DNA of 64,000 nucleotides from Synchiropus splendidus (taxonomy: Eukaryota > Chordata > Actinopteri > Syngnathiformes > Callionymidae): positions 34,689,937 through 34,753,936 of the forward strand of contig NC_071334.1 in the NCBI RefSeq assembly GCF_027744825.2, written 5' to 3'. Shown piece after piece: positions 25,117-62,829 of the stretch (within the stretch, counting starts at the first letter, position 1; the number at the start of each line of letters is the position of its first letter). The position numbers and the translations under genes are program-made. The notes under the pieces were generated by a model that saw only the letters and a list, made by a program, of their open reading frames with translations, was not told the origin of the DNA and made no database searches.

Positions 25117-28100
25117 ATGCCCAGTCTTCAGGGTGAGAGTGCCGTTGTGGGTCCGGGGAGCCCGATGAGAAGGAACCGACTGTCCCTCAAGTTCTTCCAG
25201 AAGAAAGAAACCAAACGGGCTCTGGATTTCTCCGAACCACCACCAGCAGCTGTAGCCGCAGCAGAACCAGAACAAGCCAAACCTCCAGAGGAGGAAGAAA
25301 GGTGAGCGTTCTAGGTTGGAACTGAAGTTATCGAATTGACTTTACTCCGTGATGCTGAGAGTTCTTCATTTATCGTCTTACTTCAGGACATGCTTTTAAA
25401 AAATTCCTGCCGAGTGCTATTTCCATAGATGTTCGCGAGACGCAGCTTGGAAGACATTGCCAGACAGACTTGACACAATCATGACAGCCACTTCTACTCT
25501 ACATATTGTGATGATATGATATGATTTGTTGCACGCATTGACATGAATAACATATTTTAAATGAAGTGGAAACATTGAAACAAATAGAAGGCACATAAGG
25601 CATCATAGAGGTGGATATGATGATTGCGTTTTTTCATGTAATGAAACATCATAATGACTGAAGTCCATAGCTCACACAACTCAAGTTGCACATTCCGTCC
25701 GGACATAGGAAGAGACGGACCAGGTGAGGACGGCCGTAGATTGGAGAGAGCTTTGCTTCTCATAACAAAAAAAGGAGCGTTTAGTTGTAACCAATTCCAT
25801 AAATGTCAAAACTTCTTTATTGGCTGCGTACCTTTCTCTTTTTATTTTTTGGTGGTGGAAATCCTGTCATTGCTGAAAAATCTATATGTTATGAGGAGGA
25901 GGGGAAGGGGATTTATATAGGGGAGAGGATAAAATCGCCCAGCTCTAGTGATGTTGTTTGGCTATCTTACATCGTCTCTTCCTTTTGCAGCAGTGACCAG
26001 GTGGTGCCCAATGTGCCCCCGCATCCCGCATCGCCCGGCATCTTGCCTCCTTGCGAGAAGAAGGACAGCCTGGTGCCCTTTGTGGGACTCAACAACCTGG
26101 GAAACACTTGCTATCTGAACAGCATCTTACAGGTGACCGAAAGCATGACAAGTGCTCCTGTGTGTTTGATAAGGTGTAAACTAAGGTACCGGCTCCAGCC
26201 ACGGTTTTATGTATTGATCGCTTCGCTTTCTGCAGGTCTTGTACTACTGTCCACGGTTACGGGAAGGTGTGAAGAAACTACACAACTTGTGCAAGGTGAG
26301 TTTCTCGTGAACTGTCAAAACATGGAATTCAGAACACAACACTACTAACTAACAATAATACCAAACAGTGCTGTATAGAAAACTTTGAAAGCAAATTAAT
26401 AAACAATAAAAAAGGCGGGATCCAAATCGTCCAAAACAAACTCTAGCCTAGGTTTCGCCTGCGGTTAGCTTTACTTTGCTAGCCTCTTGGTAGCAGTCTA
26501 GTTTGGCGCGGTGATTTGAAGCCAAGTGTCTTGTGTTGTGTCTGAGTCCGTGGGTGCACACACTGCGAACTGCAATTCTGTTGTCATTTTCCTTGAGTAT
26601 TGCCAAATGACCGCAGTCACGATCTCTGCAGCTGCAGGATGTGAGATTTTCCGGAGGAATGCCTGCTTTGTTTTGTCGTTTTTAAGTGTAATGTAAGATT
26701 TAAAGGGGTAATAACATTTCTCATCATGTATATATGGCTATGATATGGGACACAGCAAGCTGATGTGACTTGGAACGAATGTGACTTGTCATCTTGAGGG
26801 ATGATCATGTGTACCGATCCTGGCCTCCCACAGTTTTAAAAGTGCTGTCAAATATTTGTGAATCATAGACGGAGGATGCTGAGGAAACGCTGCCCATGTA
26901 CATTGAGCTCATCGGGAGCTTCAACAGTCTGATTTCGTCCATGGAGCAGCTGCTGACCAACTTCCTGCTCAACCCTACAACCTTCAGCGAGGGAGAACTG
27001 GCCACACCGCCTCGCAAAATCCTTCACACCCTCAGGTGACGTCAAGTGTGGCCCACGCAGAGCTCAGTGGAATGAGAAGCCGTCCTTAATGTGTGGATGT
27101 TTGTTCCAGGCAGCTGAACCCCATGTATGACGGCTATCTCCAGCACGACGCACAAGAGGTGCTGCAGTGCATCCTGGGATACATGCAAGAAGCCTGTGAC
27201 AACATCAGAAAGCAGAAGGAGCCTGAGAGAACTCCTGACAACGACCCTCAATCAGAGCCCAAAACGGACGTCACAGAAGATGAGGCTCAACCCAGTGGCA
27301 AGAGGAAGAGTGACACCGAGTTGGGCAACGCCAAGAAGAAGCCCAAGTCTACCAAAAAGTCTGAGTCAGACAACAACAAAATGATGACCCGCTCTAAAAG
27401 GAAATCATCTGTTGATGCATCGCCGGAGGCAAACAAAGAAGAAGAAGATGAGGAGGACGAGGAGAAGGAAGCCTCAAAGGAGAACGTTGAGAAGGATGGA
27501 GTTGGGGAGCAGAAGAGAAGGAAGAAGAAGAAGGCAAAACTCGGGTGGCTGAGGCCGTCTGGCAAACAGCCAAGCATCTTTTCCAAGTTCCTCAGTGTCG
27601 GCAAGATCACGTCTGCGGTGAAAGTAAAACAAGAGGAAAAGCATGATCTAGTGACGGGCAAGAAGAGCTGTCCAGAGGAGTCGGCGGACGACAAGAAGGT
27701 GCCCAAACCCAAAGGTAGATGATGACTGTCATGATTTCCCCATTGGACTTTTGATGATATTTACTGACAGTCTGTCCGCTTTTCCAGATGATCTGGACCT
27801 GATGGAGCACTTGTTCCAAGGTCAGCTGGTTCTCCGGACCCGGTGCTTAGAGTGCGAGTGCTTCACTGAAAGGAGAGAGGACTTCCAGGATATCAGTGTC
27901 CCTGTCATGGACGAAGAACCCAGCAGCCCAGACGACCTCTCTGAAGGTAAGTGACCTGCTTTGACATTGAACAGCTCCAAAACTAAAAGCAGCTCGTCTG
28001 TCTTCAGTCTCTCCTGATCCTAAACCTGAAGTCAAGACTCTGAATTGGGCGCTGGGCCAGTTTGCGTCGGTGGAGCGGCTGGTAGGGGAGGACAAGTACT

Positions 28101-29135
28101 TCTGTGAGACGTGTTGTCACTACACAGAGGCCGAGAGGAGCCTGCTGTTCGACAAAACCCCTGAGGTGGTCACCATCCATCTGAAACGCTTCTCTGCCAG
28201 CAGCTCACAGTGAGTCATGCAAACCAGGACACGTTCAGGGTGAAACTGGAGTCTTAGTATTTTTAGACCGAAGACACTGATGAATGTACATCCGTCAGCT
28301 TTGTCTTTTGTTGTACTGCAAACTCACTGGAACACATTTGTCTGAAGCAGCAGGCAGGATTGTCTCGTCTGACAATGCCAGAGCAACGGGAAAAGAAGTG
28401 GTTTTAATGGCATCTTTTGCTTCCCCTCCCTTCAGGCTCGATCCGTACGGTGGACTGTCCAAAGTCAACACCCCTCTGCAGACGCCCCTGACCTTGTCCT
28501 TGGACGAGTGGTGCACACCCACCTCCACCACCAAAGGTCACCAGTACCAGCTTTTTGCGGTGGTCATGCACAGCGGCATCACTATCAGTTGTGGTCACTA
28601 CACAGCCTTTGTCCGGGTCCGAAATCTGAACGATGTAAAGCTCCATCTCAAGGAACGACGAGAGGCCGAGTCAGAGGAGGAGACCAAAGAGGAGGTGACC
28701 CACTACGATGACGGGGAAGTGTCTCTGAGACAGAGGGACGACAGTTTCATGAAGAAGGGAACCAAAAAGACTTCAGAAGGAGGGGTTGGCCTTTTGGGCG
28801 GCCAGAGGAGTTTCTCTGGCTGGGACATGGGATCTAAGCGCAGAAGAACCTTCCGTCTGGGACTTAATTCTGAATCTGGGGTAAAAACAGAACCCGAGGA
28901 AGGCGCGGTGGCTGAGAAAGAGCCAACGGAACGTGCAGGAGGGGAAGCGACGGAGCAGGAGGCAATAAAGATTCTCCAGGAATATGAGGGAAAGTGGCTT
29001 CTGTTCGACGACTCCGAGGTCCGGTTGTTCGAGGAGGCCGAGTTCATGCAGGCCTGTTCGCCTGACACCCTCTCCTCATCCACGCCGTATCTGCTTTTCT
29101 ACAGCCGGACTCCAGAAGAGGAGGCAGGGAAGTAA
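25117..29135 (+). CDS. usp1: ubiquitin-specific peptidase 1
   Basis: Nuclear cysteine deubiquitinase that, with UAF1, removes ubiquitin from FANCD2 and PCNA. Coding exons: 25117-25301, 25991-26132, 26236-26295, 26869-27035, 27110-27714, 27788-27946, 28008-28209 and 28436-29135. They total 2,220 nt with continuous phase: 739 residues, against 785 in human from memory. The N-terminus LSLKFFQKKETKRALDF is nearly the human one. The Cys box NNLGNTCYLN (Cys about 102), His box SCGHYTAF (His about 561) and LLFDDSEV (Asp 698/699) supply the catalytic residues. Zinc-ribbon CxxC pairs are RTRCLEC and FCETC. The Gly-Gly autocleavage site in GLLGGQ is kept (628-629). A basic nuclear-signal region GKRKSDTE...AKKKPKS lies near 247-266, followed by a Glu/Asp-rich run. 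The gene is convergent with dock7. Confidence 0.97.
25991..25996 (+). other. usp1: NAGNAG tandem acceptor of usp1 coding exon 2
   Basis: The acceptor reads TTTTGCAG|CAG|TGACC. Splicing after the first AG (exon from 25991) gives Ser-Ser-Asp; splicing after the second (exon from 25994) gives Ser-Asp. Both keep frame, so one serine before DQVVP may be optional. Confidence 0.7.
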
Positions 29136-29528
29136 CCGAGGTGGATCGGCTGAGCGAACAGTACATCTTGGCAGAGAAACATTTTGACTTTTTTTTTTTT
29201 TTTTTTTATAAACCAATAGTTTTCTACTGAGTTTATGTTGTTGTGTCAAAGGTCGTCTATGCATTCATTCTTGGCTAGTCTAGAGTTTTCATGATTCAAG
29301 TCTAACAGGGAACGCACTTTACTTCATGATTGCATTTTTCGATAAAGCCTTTGACAAAATTCATTTTCTGGTGTTTTTGTCTCTCAACCTTTTGCTATTT
29401 TCAGATATTGGACATCAGAACTATTTAGAGGACTGTCTGCAGCATGAACCTCTTTTTGAGGCCAGTAGCAAACTTGCTGACAAAGATGAGTCCCAACCAA
29501 ACTTTAAGCAGGTGATGATGTTCTCGCT

Positions 29529-29534
29529 AATAAA
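29529..29534 (+). terminator. usp1: usp1 poly(A) signal
   Basis: AATAAA lies 394 nt after the stop codon and is followed within 60 nt by T/GT-rich DNA (TTTATTTGCTGGTGTC). It is the first canonical signal on this strand after the stop, so it is the likely 3' end. Confidence 0.6.
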
Positions 29535-29549
29535 GGTTTTTAAAAGTAC

Positions 29550-30120
29550 ATTTCCTATTCACTGCTTTATTTGCTGGTGTCTGCACCGTTTCATCAACCC
29601 TGCAAGACTGTCTCATGACACCTCATCTGCCCATCACTGTCTGTGAGTCAGAGACTCCCATGGAGTGTCCAGTGACGCATTCTTTGAAACTGGTAGGAAA
29701 ATACACTGTTGTAACCAGTGGAACGTTGCTGTCTGCGTCATTTGATCCATCGCTGTCTCTCTGGAAGCACTTGCACTTGATCAGGCTGCACTGCCATTCC
29801 TTCAGTGTACGTCACATTGATCGCCCCAATTTTTACGTGCTCACTCTGCATATGCGGCCATTAATATGAAAAAAAATCCTAAAAGTGACTTCTCGTCCCA
29901 TGTTGTTCGTTGTCATGGTAATTTGTGCTATTCTGAAGCAGGAGCACCAGACGCGGTCATTTGAATTCTGAGGTGATTTAACTAACCTGCCTTTTTAAAC
30001 AGAAGCTCACAGTCGGACAACACAGATCCAGTTTTCTACCAAATAACTCAATCTTTGAATGTATGTCTGGGAAACAGACCCGATCTCCACCGCCAAAATG
30101 AACACCCGCGGGCACGCAGT
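29550..30120. other. intergenic space between convergent usp1 and dock7
   Basis: Between the inferred usp1 3' end and the inferred dock7 3' end. The open frames here (for example 29615-29869) have no family resemblance. I see no further feature. Confidence 0.5.
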
Positions 30121-30133
30121 GAACATTAAAATA

Positions 30134-30139
30134 TTTATT
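30134..30139 (-). terminator. dock7: dock7 poly(A) signal candidate
   Basis: TTTATT on the plus strand is AATAAA on the minus strand, about 540 nt after the dock7 stop. A second copy at 30202-30207 is an alternative. The 3' UTR would then run from 30674 down to about 30115. Confidence 0.5.
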
Positions 30140-30674
30140 TAGTAAAATATTTAAAATAAACAAAACGAAACTACATAAATTATACAGTTGTGTTTTTTTT
30201 TTTTATTTCAGTACCGACCTCAACTTAAAAACAAGATAAATAATGGTACTTTTTTTTTTTTTGCATGTTGGAGTTACATAATCTTTATGTTGAAAAATGC
30301 ATTGCTACACAATAATAAAAAAAGTGCACACATTTTTTAAAACAATATTTGACACGTTTGGGTAAAAAGACACCTTGATGTCAAATGCACAATCGTACCT
30401 TTTTGAAGACAAAATTTGGCCTTTCCATTTCATTTTGGCACTTTCACCGATTCATACTACAGTACATTATTAACATGGTGTTGGAGTCACACGTCTCCCT
30501 TGTCAAATACCAAGATCAAGGTGTCTCTTTAAAAACGGTCAAGTCCATTTGTTTGCTTGTAAAAAATAGTTAAGACACTGGAATGACGTCTCGGAAACAC
30601 TGACCAAGCTCGAAGACTCCTATTTACACTCTGGAATAAATTAATATTGCAAAAGTTCGTGAAAGCGTCTGTCT

Positions 30675-56739
<26,065 letters not shown>

Positions 56740-59250
56740 CTGCAGAACAAAAAAGGAATGAAAATCAGCAACATAAAAAAAAATACAACATTCTTTTCAA
56801 GGTTTGAAAAGAATTCAGACTTCCAAGGTTACATTTGCCATAAAAGAACACAAACACAAATAAGGCTCTATTTAGATCACAAAGGCAAATTCAGTTGCAG
56901 AATTCACATTTACGTCACACTCAGTCTAGTAAGGCAACAAATTCCTTAACACAGATTCTCAGACCTCAAGGATCATTTAGTTTCAAATGAGTAGGAGTTC
57001 ATATAAACATTTTAAAGTCCATGCAAAGGATGGGGGAAGGGAATGAGAAGTGACCTCAGCTACCGCAATGGCATGGTTCAATCAGCAAGAGATGCTTCTA
57101 GCGTGTCCTCAGCTGGAATCCTAACATATACTGTAGAAGCATGGGAATCGTTATGGACCAATCATTAAAATGACAAACTGCTGCTTCACTCCATCATGTT
57201 TACTGCTCGGAAATGAAGCCCTAAATATTTCCTTCAAGCACCAGAGAGGCAAGCCTGGCCAAGTTGACAAGTCATCATTCAGATGAGGCAAGTTCAAGTT
57301 AACCATTAACCAGTCATATATGCTCATGACCCATTCACGCAAAGTTAAAAAGTGAAGCCACTGTGGGAATACCTGTATACAGTATAAGACACACTTCACA
57401 CTTCATTCACATCTTACTTTTCAACCATAATTATGTCAATAGATTGAAGTTTTAATCTCAATTAATCACACTAAAGCCGAGTTAATTCTTGATTAATGTC
57501 AAATTAATGGCACATTTCCTGCCTGCGCTAAATGTAACTTAAAGAAGATGTTATCAAGCTTTTACCATGTTACTTGACAGTACGTTATGTTGTTGGAGTC
57601 AACTAATGTTTGCATGAGGAAAGAATTATTGGCCACTTTTGTGTTGATAACATCTTCTTCTGAAGACCCAAGTTAAATCTTCACAACAGCCCACATATTT
57701 TGATCCTGTCATCTTGATAAAGAGCTGACCATGCTGAGTGACAATGCTGATGGAGCATTTCTTTGCTCCACTCATTACATTCAAATTTCAAGATTACAAA
57801 CGTCCTCTCATGACTAAGAAGTGGGCTAATCTGTTCACATGGCCACACATTAGTGGTAAAGCTTCTTTACGGTGCTGTTGGCGAACAACTGGTATTAAAC
57901 ACACTCACTCTCAAGTGGCTTTCACTGAAGTCGCATGCATGCTAATCTTGCCTGCAGTAAATGACAGAGAGACGAATGAGTGACAAGTCAGGCGGGATGT
58001 GGAACTCTGTATACGGCACCGTTGTTTGGATGAAAAAGCATTGACTATTTAACCACACACAGACCACCACTCTTCACTTCTACCGCCATGCATCATGGCA
58101 ATGACCGATAGCATCCAACAGTACTGCTACACTGATATCAGTCATCTTTTATGAGCTGATACGAAGGTATGGAAATCTTGGCCAGCTCTCTCATTTTCAC
58201 TCACATCTCACACATGCACAATTTAACCCCAAATAAAAAATGACATCCTTAGACTTCACCAACACCTCTCCTACACTTTCAACGTTTGTCTGTATTGAGA
58301 GCCTTACATGTAATGGCTCCTCGCACCATCTGTGATGCATGTTGCTACGAGGCATCAGCCATTTGGGATAGACACCAAAGCAGTACTGCCAGCACTGATG
58401 ATCATGCATCACTGACAGTAGCCTGGAGATGTGCATTTCCATACAGAACAGATCTGAATCTACTATGAACTGACACTTTTGATCAGGTCACATTTATTTC
58501 AGCAATTACGGTTATAGATGCTCATTTGTGGCATACAGTAAATGTGCTAACATTTTGATCATTCACTCCTTTCATAGATTTGAATTGAAAATGGCATTAC
58601 CATTGGGCCTTTGTCGAAGCAGCTGAAGGCCACACACTTGCCCGATGCTGATTTTCATGTCACCCTCTACAGGCTTTTCCAGCCCTCTGTGTCATGACAC
58701 AATGTAATTTGAACAGATTTAAAGGTGTATCCATCCCCTAAAAGTAAGCCGGAGCAGATGAATCATTGTATGATCTCCCTCAGAATGCTGACCATGGTTA
58801 TTGAACTTGGAACTTGGCAGTCTGAAGGGTGCAAGCCAACCACAAACATAGACAGTTCCCTATTTTATGTCTGGTGGAATAAAAAATAACCTATACTGTA
58901 CAGCAAACTTGGAGGAAATAAATATGCTACATAACCAGGAAGATGAGACATCATTCAAGCACGAGGGCTGAACCCTCCGTACCACGCCATGAGAGATATG
59001 AAGTCTGGTACCCAGCTGATTCAGCAGAGCAGTAAATCAAACCTGAGAGGAATAATTAAACAAAGTATATCAATCAGGAGGAATTATGTGCCAGTTATGA
59101 AGTGAAACATTGATCAGGGTGACGATCCATCAGCCATTGTGGGTTTTCCGCTGGTCAGCTAAAGCGGCAAACCACAGATGGGGCTTCAGGGCGTGGTGTG
59201 GGGAGGGCATAAGGGTTAGCAAGGGAGGGGTGAGTGTGTCGCTTGCTCAC
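56740..59250. other. dock7 intron upstream of angptl3
   Basis: No dock7 exon could be found here or further right in the window. The next upstream peptide expected from mammals, ending VPNTTYR, is not seen on the minus strand. No named repeat is recognised. Confidence 0.5.
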
Positions 59251-59258
59251 TGCTGTGA

Positions 59259-59372
59259 TTTGTTTGTTCAGTAGAGGGAGAGCTGCAGGGGGAGGGGAGG
59301 AGGGCGAAGGGTGTCGAAGGGATTAATGATCTGCTAATCCCCCTCCCATTCTGCGTGGAGAGCGGTATATAA
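59259..59372 (+). promoter_or_regulatory. angptl3: angptl3 promoter with TATA box
   Basis: TATATAA at 59366-59372 lies about 85 nt before the start codon, placing transcription start near 59395-59402. Upstream are a forkhead-like TGTTTGTT (about 59261-59268) and an HNF1-like half-site GATTAATGAT (59321-59330). The human gene is liver-specific and HNF1-dependent, so these sites make sense, but function is inferred. Confidence 0.6.
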
Positions 59373-59452
59373 CAGACAGAAGCTGCTGCGCTCACATCAC
59401 TGTAACAGTTTAAGTGCAGAATTAGAGCGTGAGGAGACTGAATGAGGAAATC

Positions 59453-62053
59453 ATGTTGAAACTAGTAAGCTTGTTGCTGCTTTTCGGTACTGCTGCCACT
59501 GTCTCACTGGGAAGCCCAGCTGCGCATGAGAATCCAACCCTGACCTCCCACGGCTTCACCACATCACCTGGCCCTACTGAGGCAAAGTCTCGTTTTGCCA
59601 TGCTAGATGACGTCCGCCTTCTTGCCAACGGTCTCCTCCAGCTTGGCCAAAGTCTACGGGAGTTTGTTCACAAGACCAAGGCCCAGATCAATGACATCTT
59701 CCACAAGTTGAACATTTTCGATCGCTCCTTTAACCACCTCTCTGTCGTCACCTCGGAGATAAAGGAGGAGGAGGAAGAGCTGAAGAAGACCACCAATTAC
59801 TTGAAGGTCAACAATGAAGAGATACGAAACCTGTCGCTGGAGATCAACGTAAAGATCAACAACATTGTGCAGGAGCGGACACAGCTGCAGAGCAAGGTGG
59901 GGAGTCTCGAAGAGAAACTCAAGGGGCTGTCGCAGGGGATGATCCCAGTGGAGTACCTCAACGAAATCACATCTCTGAAAGTAAGTCTTCGCTGCATCAC
60001 GATATAACTGTGCTGGTATTTTAGATAATTATGCAAAACAAACATGACCATTAATTTGAGCTAGATGTCATGTGGATGAAGTTGACAGTAAGGTTACTGT
60101 AAACTCACAAAAAATGTGACACAAGATGTCGCTCACAATTTCCAGGAAGTGATCGAAACTCAAGAGAAAACCATCACAAACTTGCTGAAAGCTGTTCAGG
60201 AGCAACATGAGCAGCTGGAACACCAGAACGTCAAGATTAAAAACATGGAAGAGAAGGTAGACCTATCTTCTCAGCTCAAACAATACTGTTGTTAAGTGTC
60301 TCTTTCTTACAGCTTAGTGATGACAATTTTCAAGACACAGTTGACAAGAAGGATGGGGATGCCACATCTACCGATATGTTTGAATATGTGTCTGAAAACT
60401 CGACTGGTGTCGAGAACACAGGTAGCAGAAGTTGTCAGAATAATCTTAGTCAAGGTTAAAAATATTCCCATAATTGTGTTTCAGACCTTCCCAAGGATTG
60501 CAGTGAGCTGTTTGACAGTGGAATCCATGTCATCAAACCAAAACAGTCGGAGCCTTTCAATGTCTACTGTGAGATGGGACCAGGTGAGTCCTGATTTAAT
60601 TAATGAGACAAAGGCACAAAAAGACTTACTGTACATGTAACTGGGAAGGGGTGATTCTATCTGCATGGTAGAAATGCAGTTACAGAAGTCTGTTTGCTTA
60701 GTAAACATTATTCGAACAACAGTAAATTTCATGAAATGCATCTCAAAATCATCCTGCAGATGGAGGCTCGACTGTTATCCAGCGCCGCATGGGTGGTTCC
60801 ACTGACTTTGACCGGACATGGTCAAAATATGAGAAGGGCTTTGGAGATCTTGAAAGTAAGTTCTTTTCAAACAAATCCTCTTGAAAATATCTGACCGGTC
60901 CTATACAAGATATTGGAAATATCTCTCACTGACTTGAAGAGTCAATGGAGAGACGGAGGGTCAGTACCCAAATTAAAGACCAGCATTTTCTTTATCAGTG
61001 GCCACTTCAGAAGGAAAGTTTACAATAGCCTGAGAAATTGCACAAAAATTTCACTTCAAATTCAAAATTACAATGAATCTACTTTTCAAACAAAGTAATT
61101 CAGTGGGCACATGATTGCATGAATGCTAATCGTGGGTTTGCACAAACAAAAAAAGCACTAATCCTCAAAGAAAAACCTTGAGCGAAATGTAACCTGTGAG
61201 TTGCCAAATGGCAGTAGCCATCATCACTAACAAATCAACCAGACAATTTGCAAGGCCACTCATCGTGGTGAAAACCACAGCGAAGCCACCAATTCCATCA
61301 AAAGAGTGACAAATAATACAAAGTGAATGACAAAAGGCAGTTAGTATTCTAAATGCTTTGAATGCTTTGGCCCTGAATATAGTGAATGCATTGTAAGCAG
61401 AAAGAGTCAGAAGCAATGAAATTCTATTTTACACCTTACTCCGGAAACCATGCAGATCAGTTTGGGCTCTTTATACCCTTGAATGAAATATGCATTCATG
61501 GTGTTCCCGGCCCTGTTTCATGTAGAGGACTTCTGGCTGGGCTTAAAGAAGATCCACAGTCTGACACAACAAGGAGCCCACATCTTGCGCATCGACCTGG
61601 TGGATTGGAAGGAGGAGAAGCACTGGGCAGAGTACAGTTTTTCCCTGGAGGGTCCGTCTGAGCAGTACACCCTGAACCTTGCAAACTTTTCTGGTAACCT
61701 GCCGGATGCCATGACCAACAGCAGTGGCCTCAGCTTTGCAACCAATGACAAGAGTAATAGAAACCAAATCAATGCCAGCTGCTCACGTGCGTACACTGGT
61801 AAGAAAGTCAGCACGGTGAAGGTTTTCCTCATGGCACTACTGGGTGACTAACTCTGTGAAACTTTCAGGTGGCTGGTGGTTCAATTCCTGCGGAGAGAAC
61901 AATCTCAATGGAAGGTACTACTGGTTGAGGGCGAAGGGGCGCTCAATTAGGAGAAAAGGGCTTTACTGGAAACAGGGAACAGGGCAGACGTATTTCCTCA
62001 AGACCACCAAGATGACTCTGCGACCGATCGCATCTGCTAAAGACATCAACTGA
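59453..62053 (+). CDS. angptl3: angiopoietin-like 3
   Basis: Secreted liver protein that inhibits lipoprotein lipase and endothelial lipase, so raising plasma lipids. Coding exons: 59453-59980, 60146-60256, 60313-60421, 60485-60583, 60760-60855, 61526-61798 and 61869-62053. They total 1,401 nt with continuous phase: 466 residues, human 460. The ATG at 59453 begins a signal peptide (KLVSLLLLFGTAATVSLG). Residues 61-83, LLQLGQSLREFVHKTKAQIN then DIF, are the lipase-inhibiting segment and nearly match human. A coiled coil follows to about 213. The fibrinogen-like domain starts at LPKDC (Cys about 255) and includes NVYCEMG, DFWLGLKKIHSL and GGWWFNSCGENNLNGRYY. N-glycosylation sequons include NLS, NFS, NSS and NAS. 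The acidic linker (214-250) has no R-x-x-R cleavage site. It lies within a dock7 intron, on the opposite strand. Confidence 0.96.
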
Positions 62054-62373
62054 ACAACACAACGCTCAAAATGCAACTGCCATACTCCCACAAACCATGT
62101 GGAACCATGTAAAATGAAACCGGGCCAAACGTTGTACATATACAACATCAGAAACTTGGTCATGGCCTAAATTCGGCTCGCTGCTTCCTAATGTCATTTT
62201 GTCGCAGACTTCTGCTGACCTACCGATAACAAGCAACAAAATTGTCCGAGGTCAGGAAACGCTGCACTGTGGGAATGATGCAACAATGGCACGCGGGTCG
62301 TCGACCTATTCAGTCTGCCTCTGCGAGGGCGACTTCATTGTCATTACACAATATCTGCAATCCCTTGCAAAAG

Positions 62374-62466
62374 GGACAGACAGAACAACGTCAGCAACTG
62401 GAGAGCGAGCTGCAAAATGTCAGACTGATGCAGGAGGAGCAAAGAGTTATCATGCAATCCACTAAG
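62374..62466 (+). other. orphan exon-like open segment (coiled-coil-like), uncertain
   Basis: CCTTGCAAAAG|GGACAGACAG and CAATCCACTAAG|GTATAATT bound a 93-nt segment, phase 0 on both sides. It reads GQTEQRQQLESELQNVRLMQ then EEQRVIMQSTK, Gln/Glu-rich with heptad-like spacing. The frame stays open upstream to 62242. It lies 320 nt after the angptl3 stop, before its poly(A) signal, so it may simply be 3' UTR. I recognise no family. Confidence 0.25.
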
Positions 62467-62804
62467 GTATAATTACCCTGTCAATTTATAGATATACAGT
62501 CAGCGCTTGACATCACATTTGTAGAAAACTTCAAACCTAAAGCTGTCAATAACTTGTGTCATGTTAGAAATATAAGTACAGCATACAAGTGACAGCTCAG
62601 AAGAAATTAAATGGCTGATTAATTCCTATTTGTTCATACTCGGCGTAGATGGCTTAGCAAAGGACTGTTTGCTTATTTGTGTGTTTGTTTTCGATCATGT
62701 GGTTTTGTGATGCTGTCTCTGACTCCCAAGTTAATGGGTCATATTGACCTGTGTCCAGTGGGAAAAATCTGTCCCACAACTTAATTGTTTTGAAGTTCAC
62801 ATAA

Positions 62805-62810
62805 AATAAA
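62805..62810 (+). terminator. angptl3: angptl3 poly(A) signal candidate
   Basis: AATAAA in ACATAAAATAAAGACTTCC, about 750 nt after the stop codon. It is the first canonical signal on this strand that I find after the gene. Confidence 0.5.
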
Positions 62811-62829
62811 GACTTCCTTCAAAAACTCA

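Noticed and set aside
25803..26348. 181-codon open frame across usp1 exon 2
   Set aside because: Only 25991-26132 is exon. The rest is intron read-through that happens to be open; the true protein splices to 26236.
59429..59452. Upstream GTG extension of the angptl3 frame
   Set aside because: Starting there would put charged residues ahead of the signal peptide. The ATG at 59453 begins a normal secretory signal.
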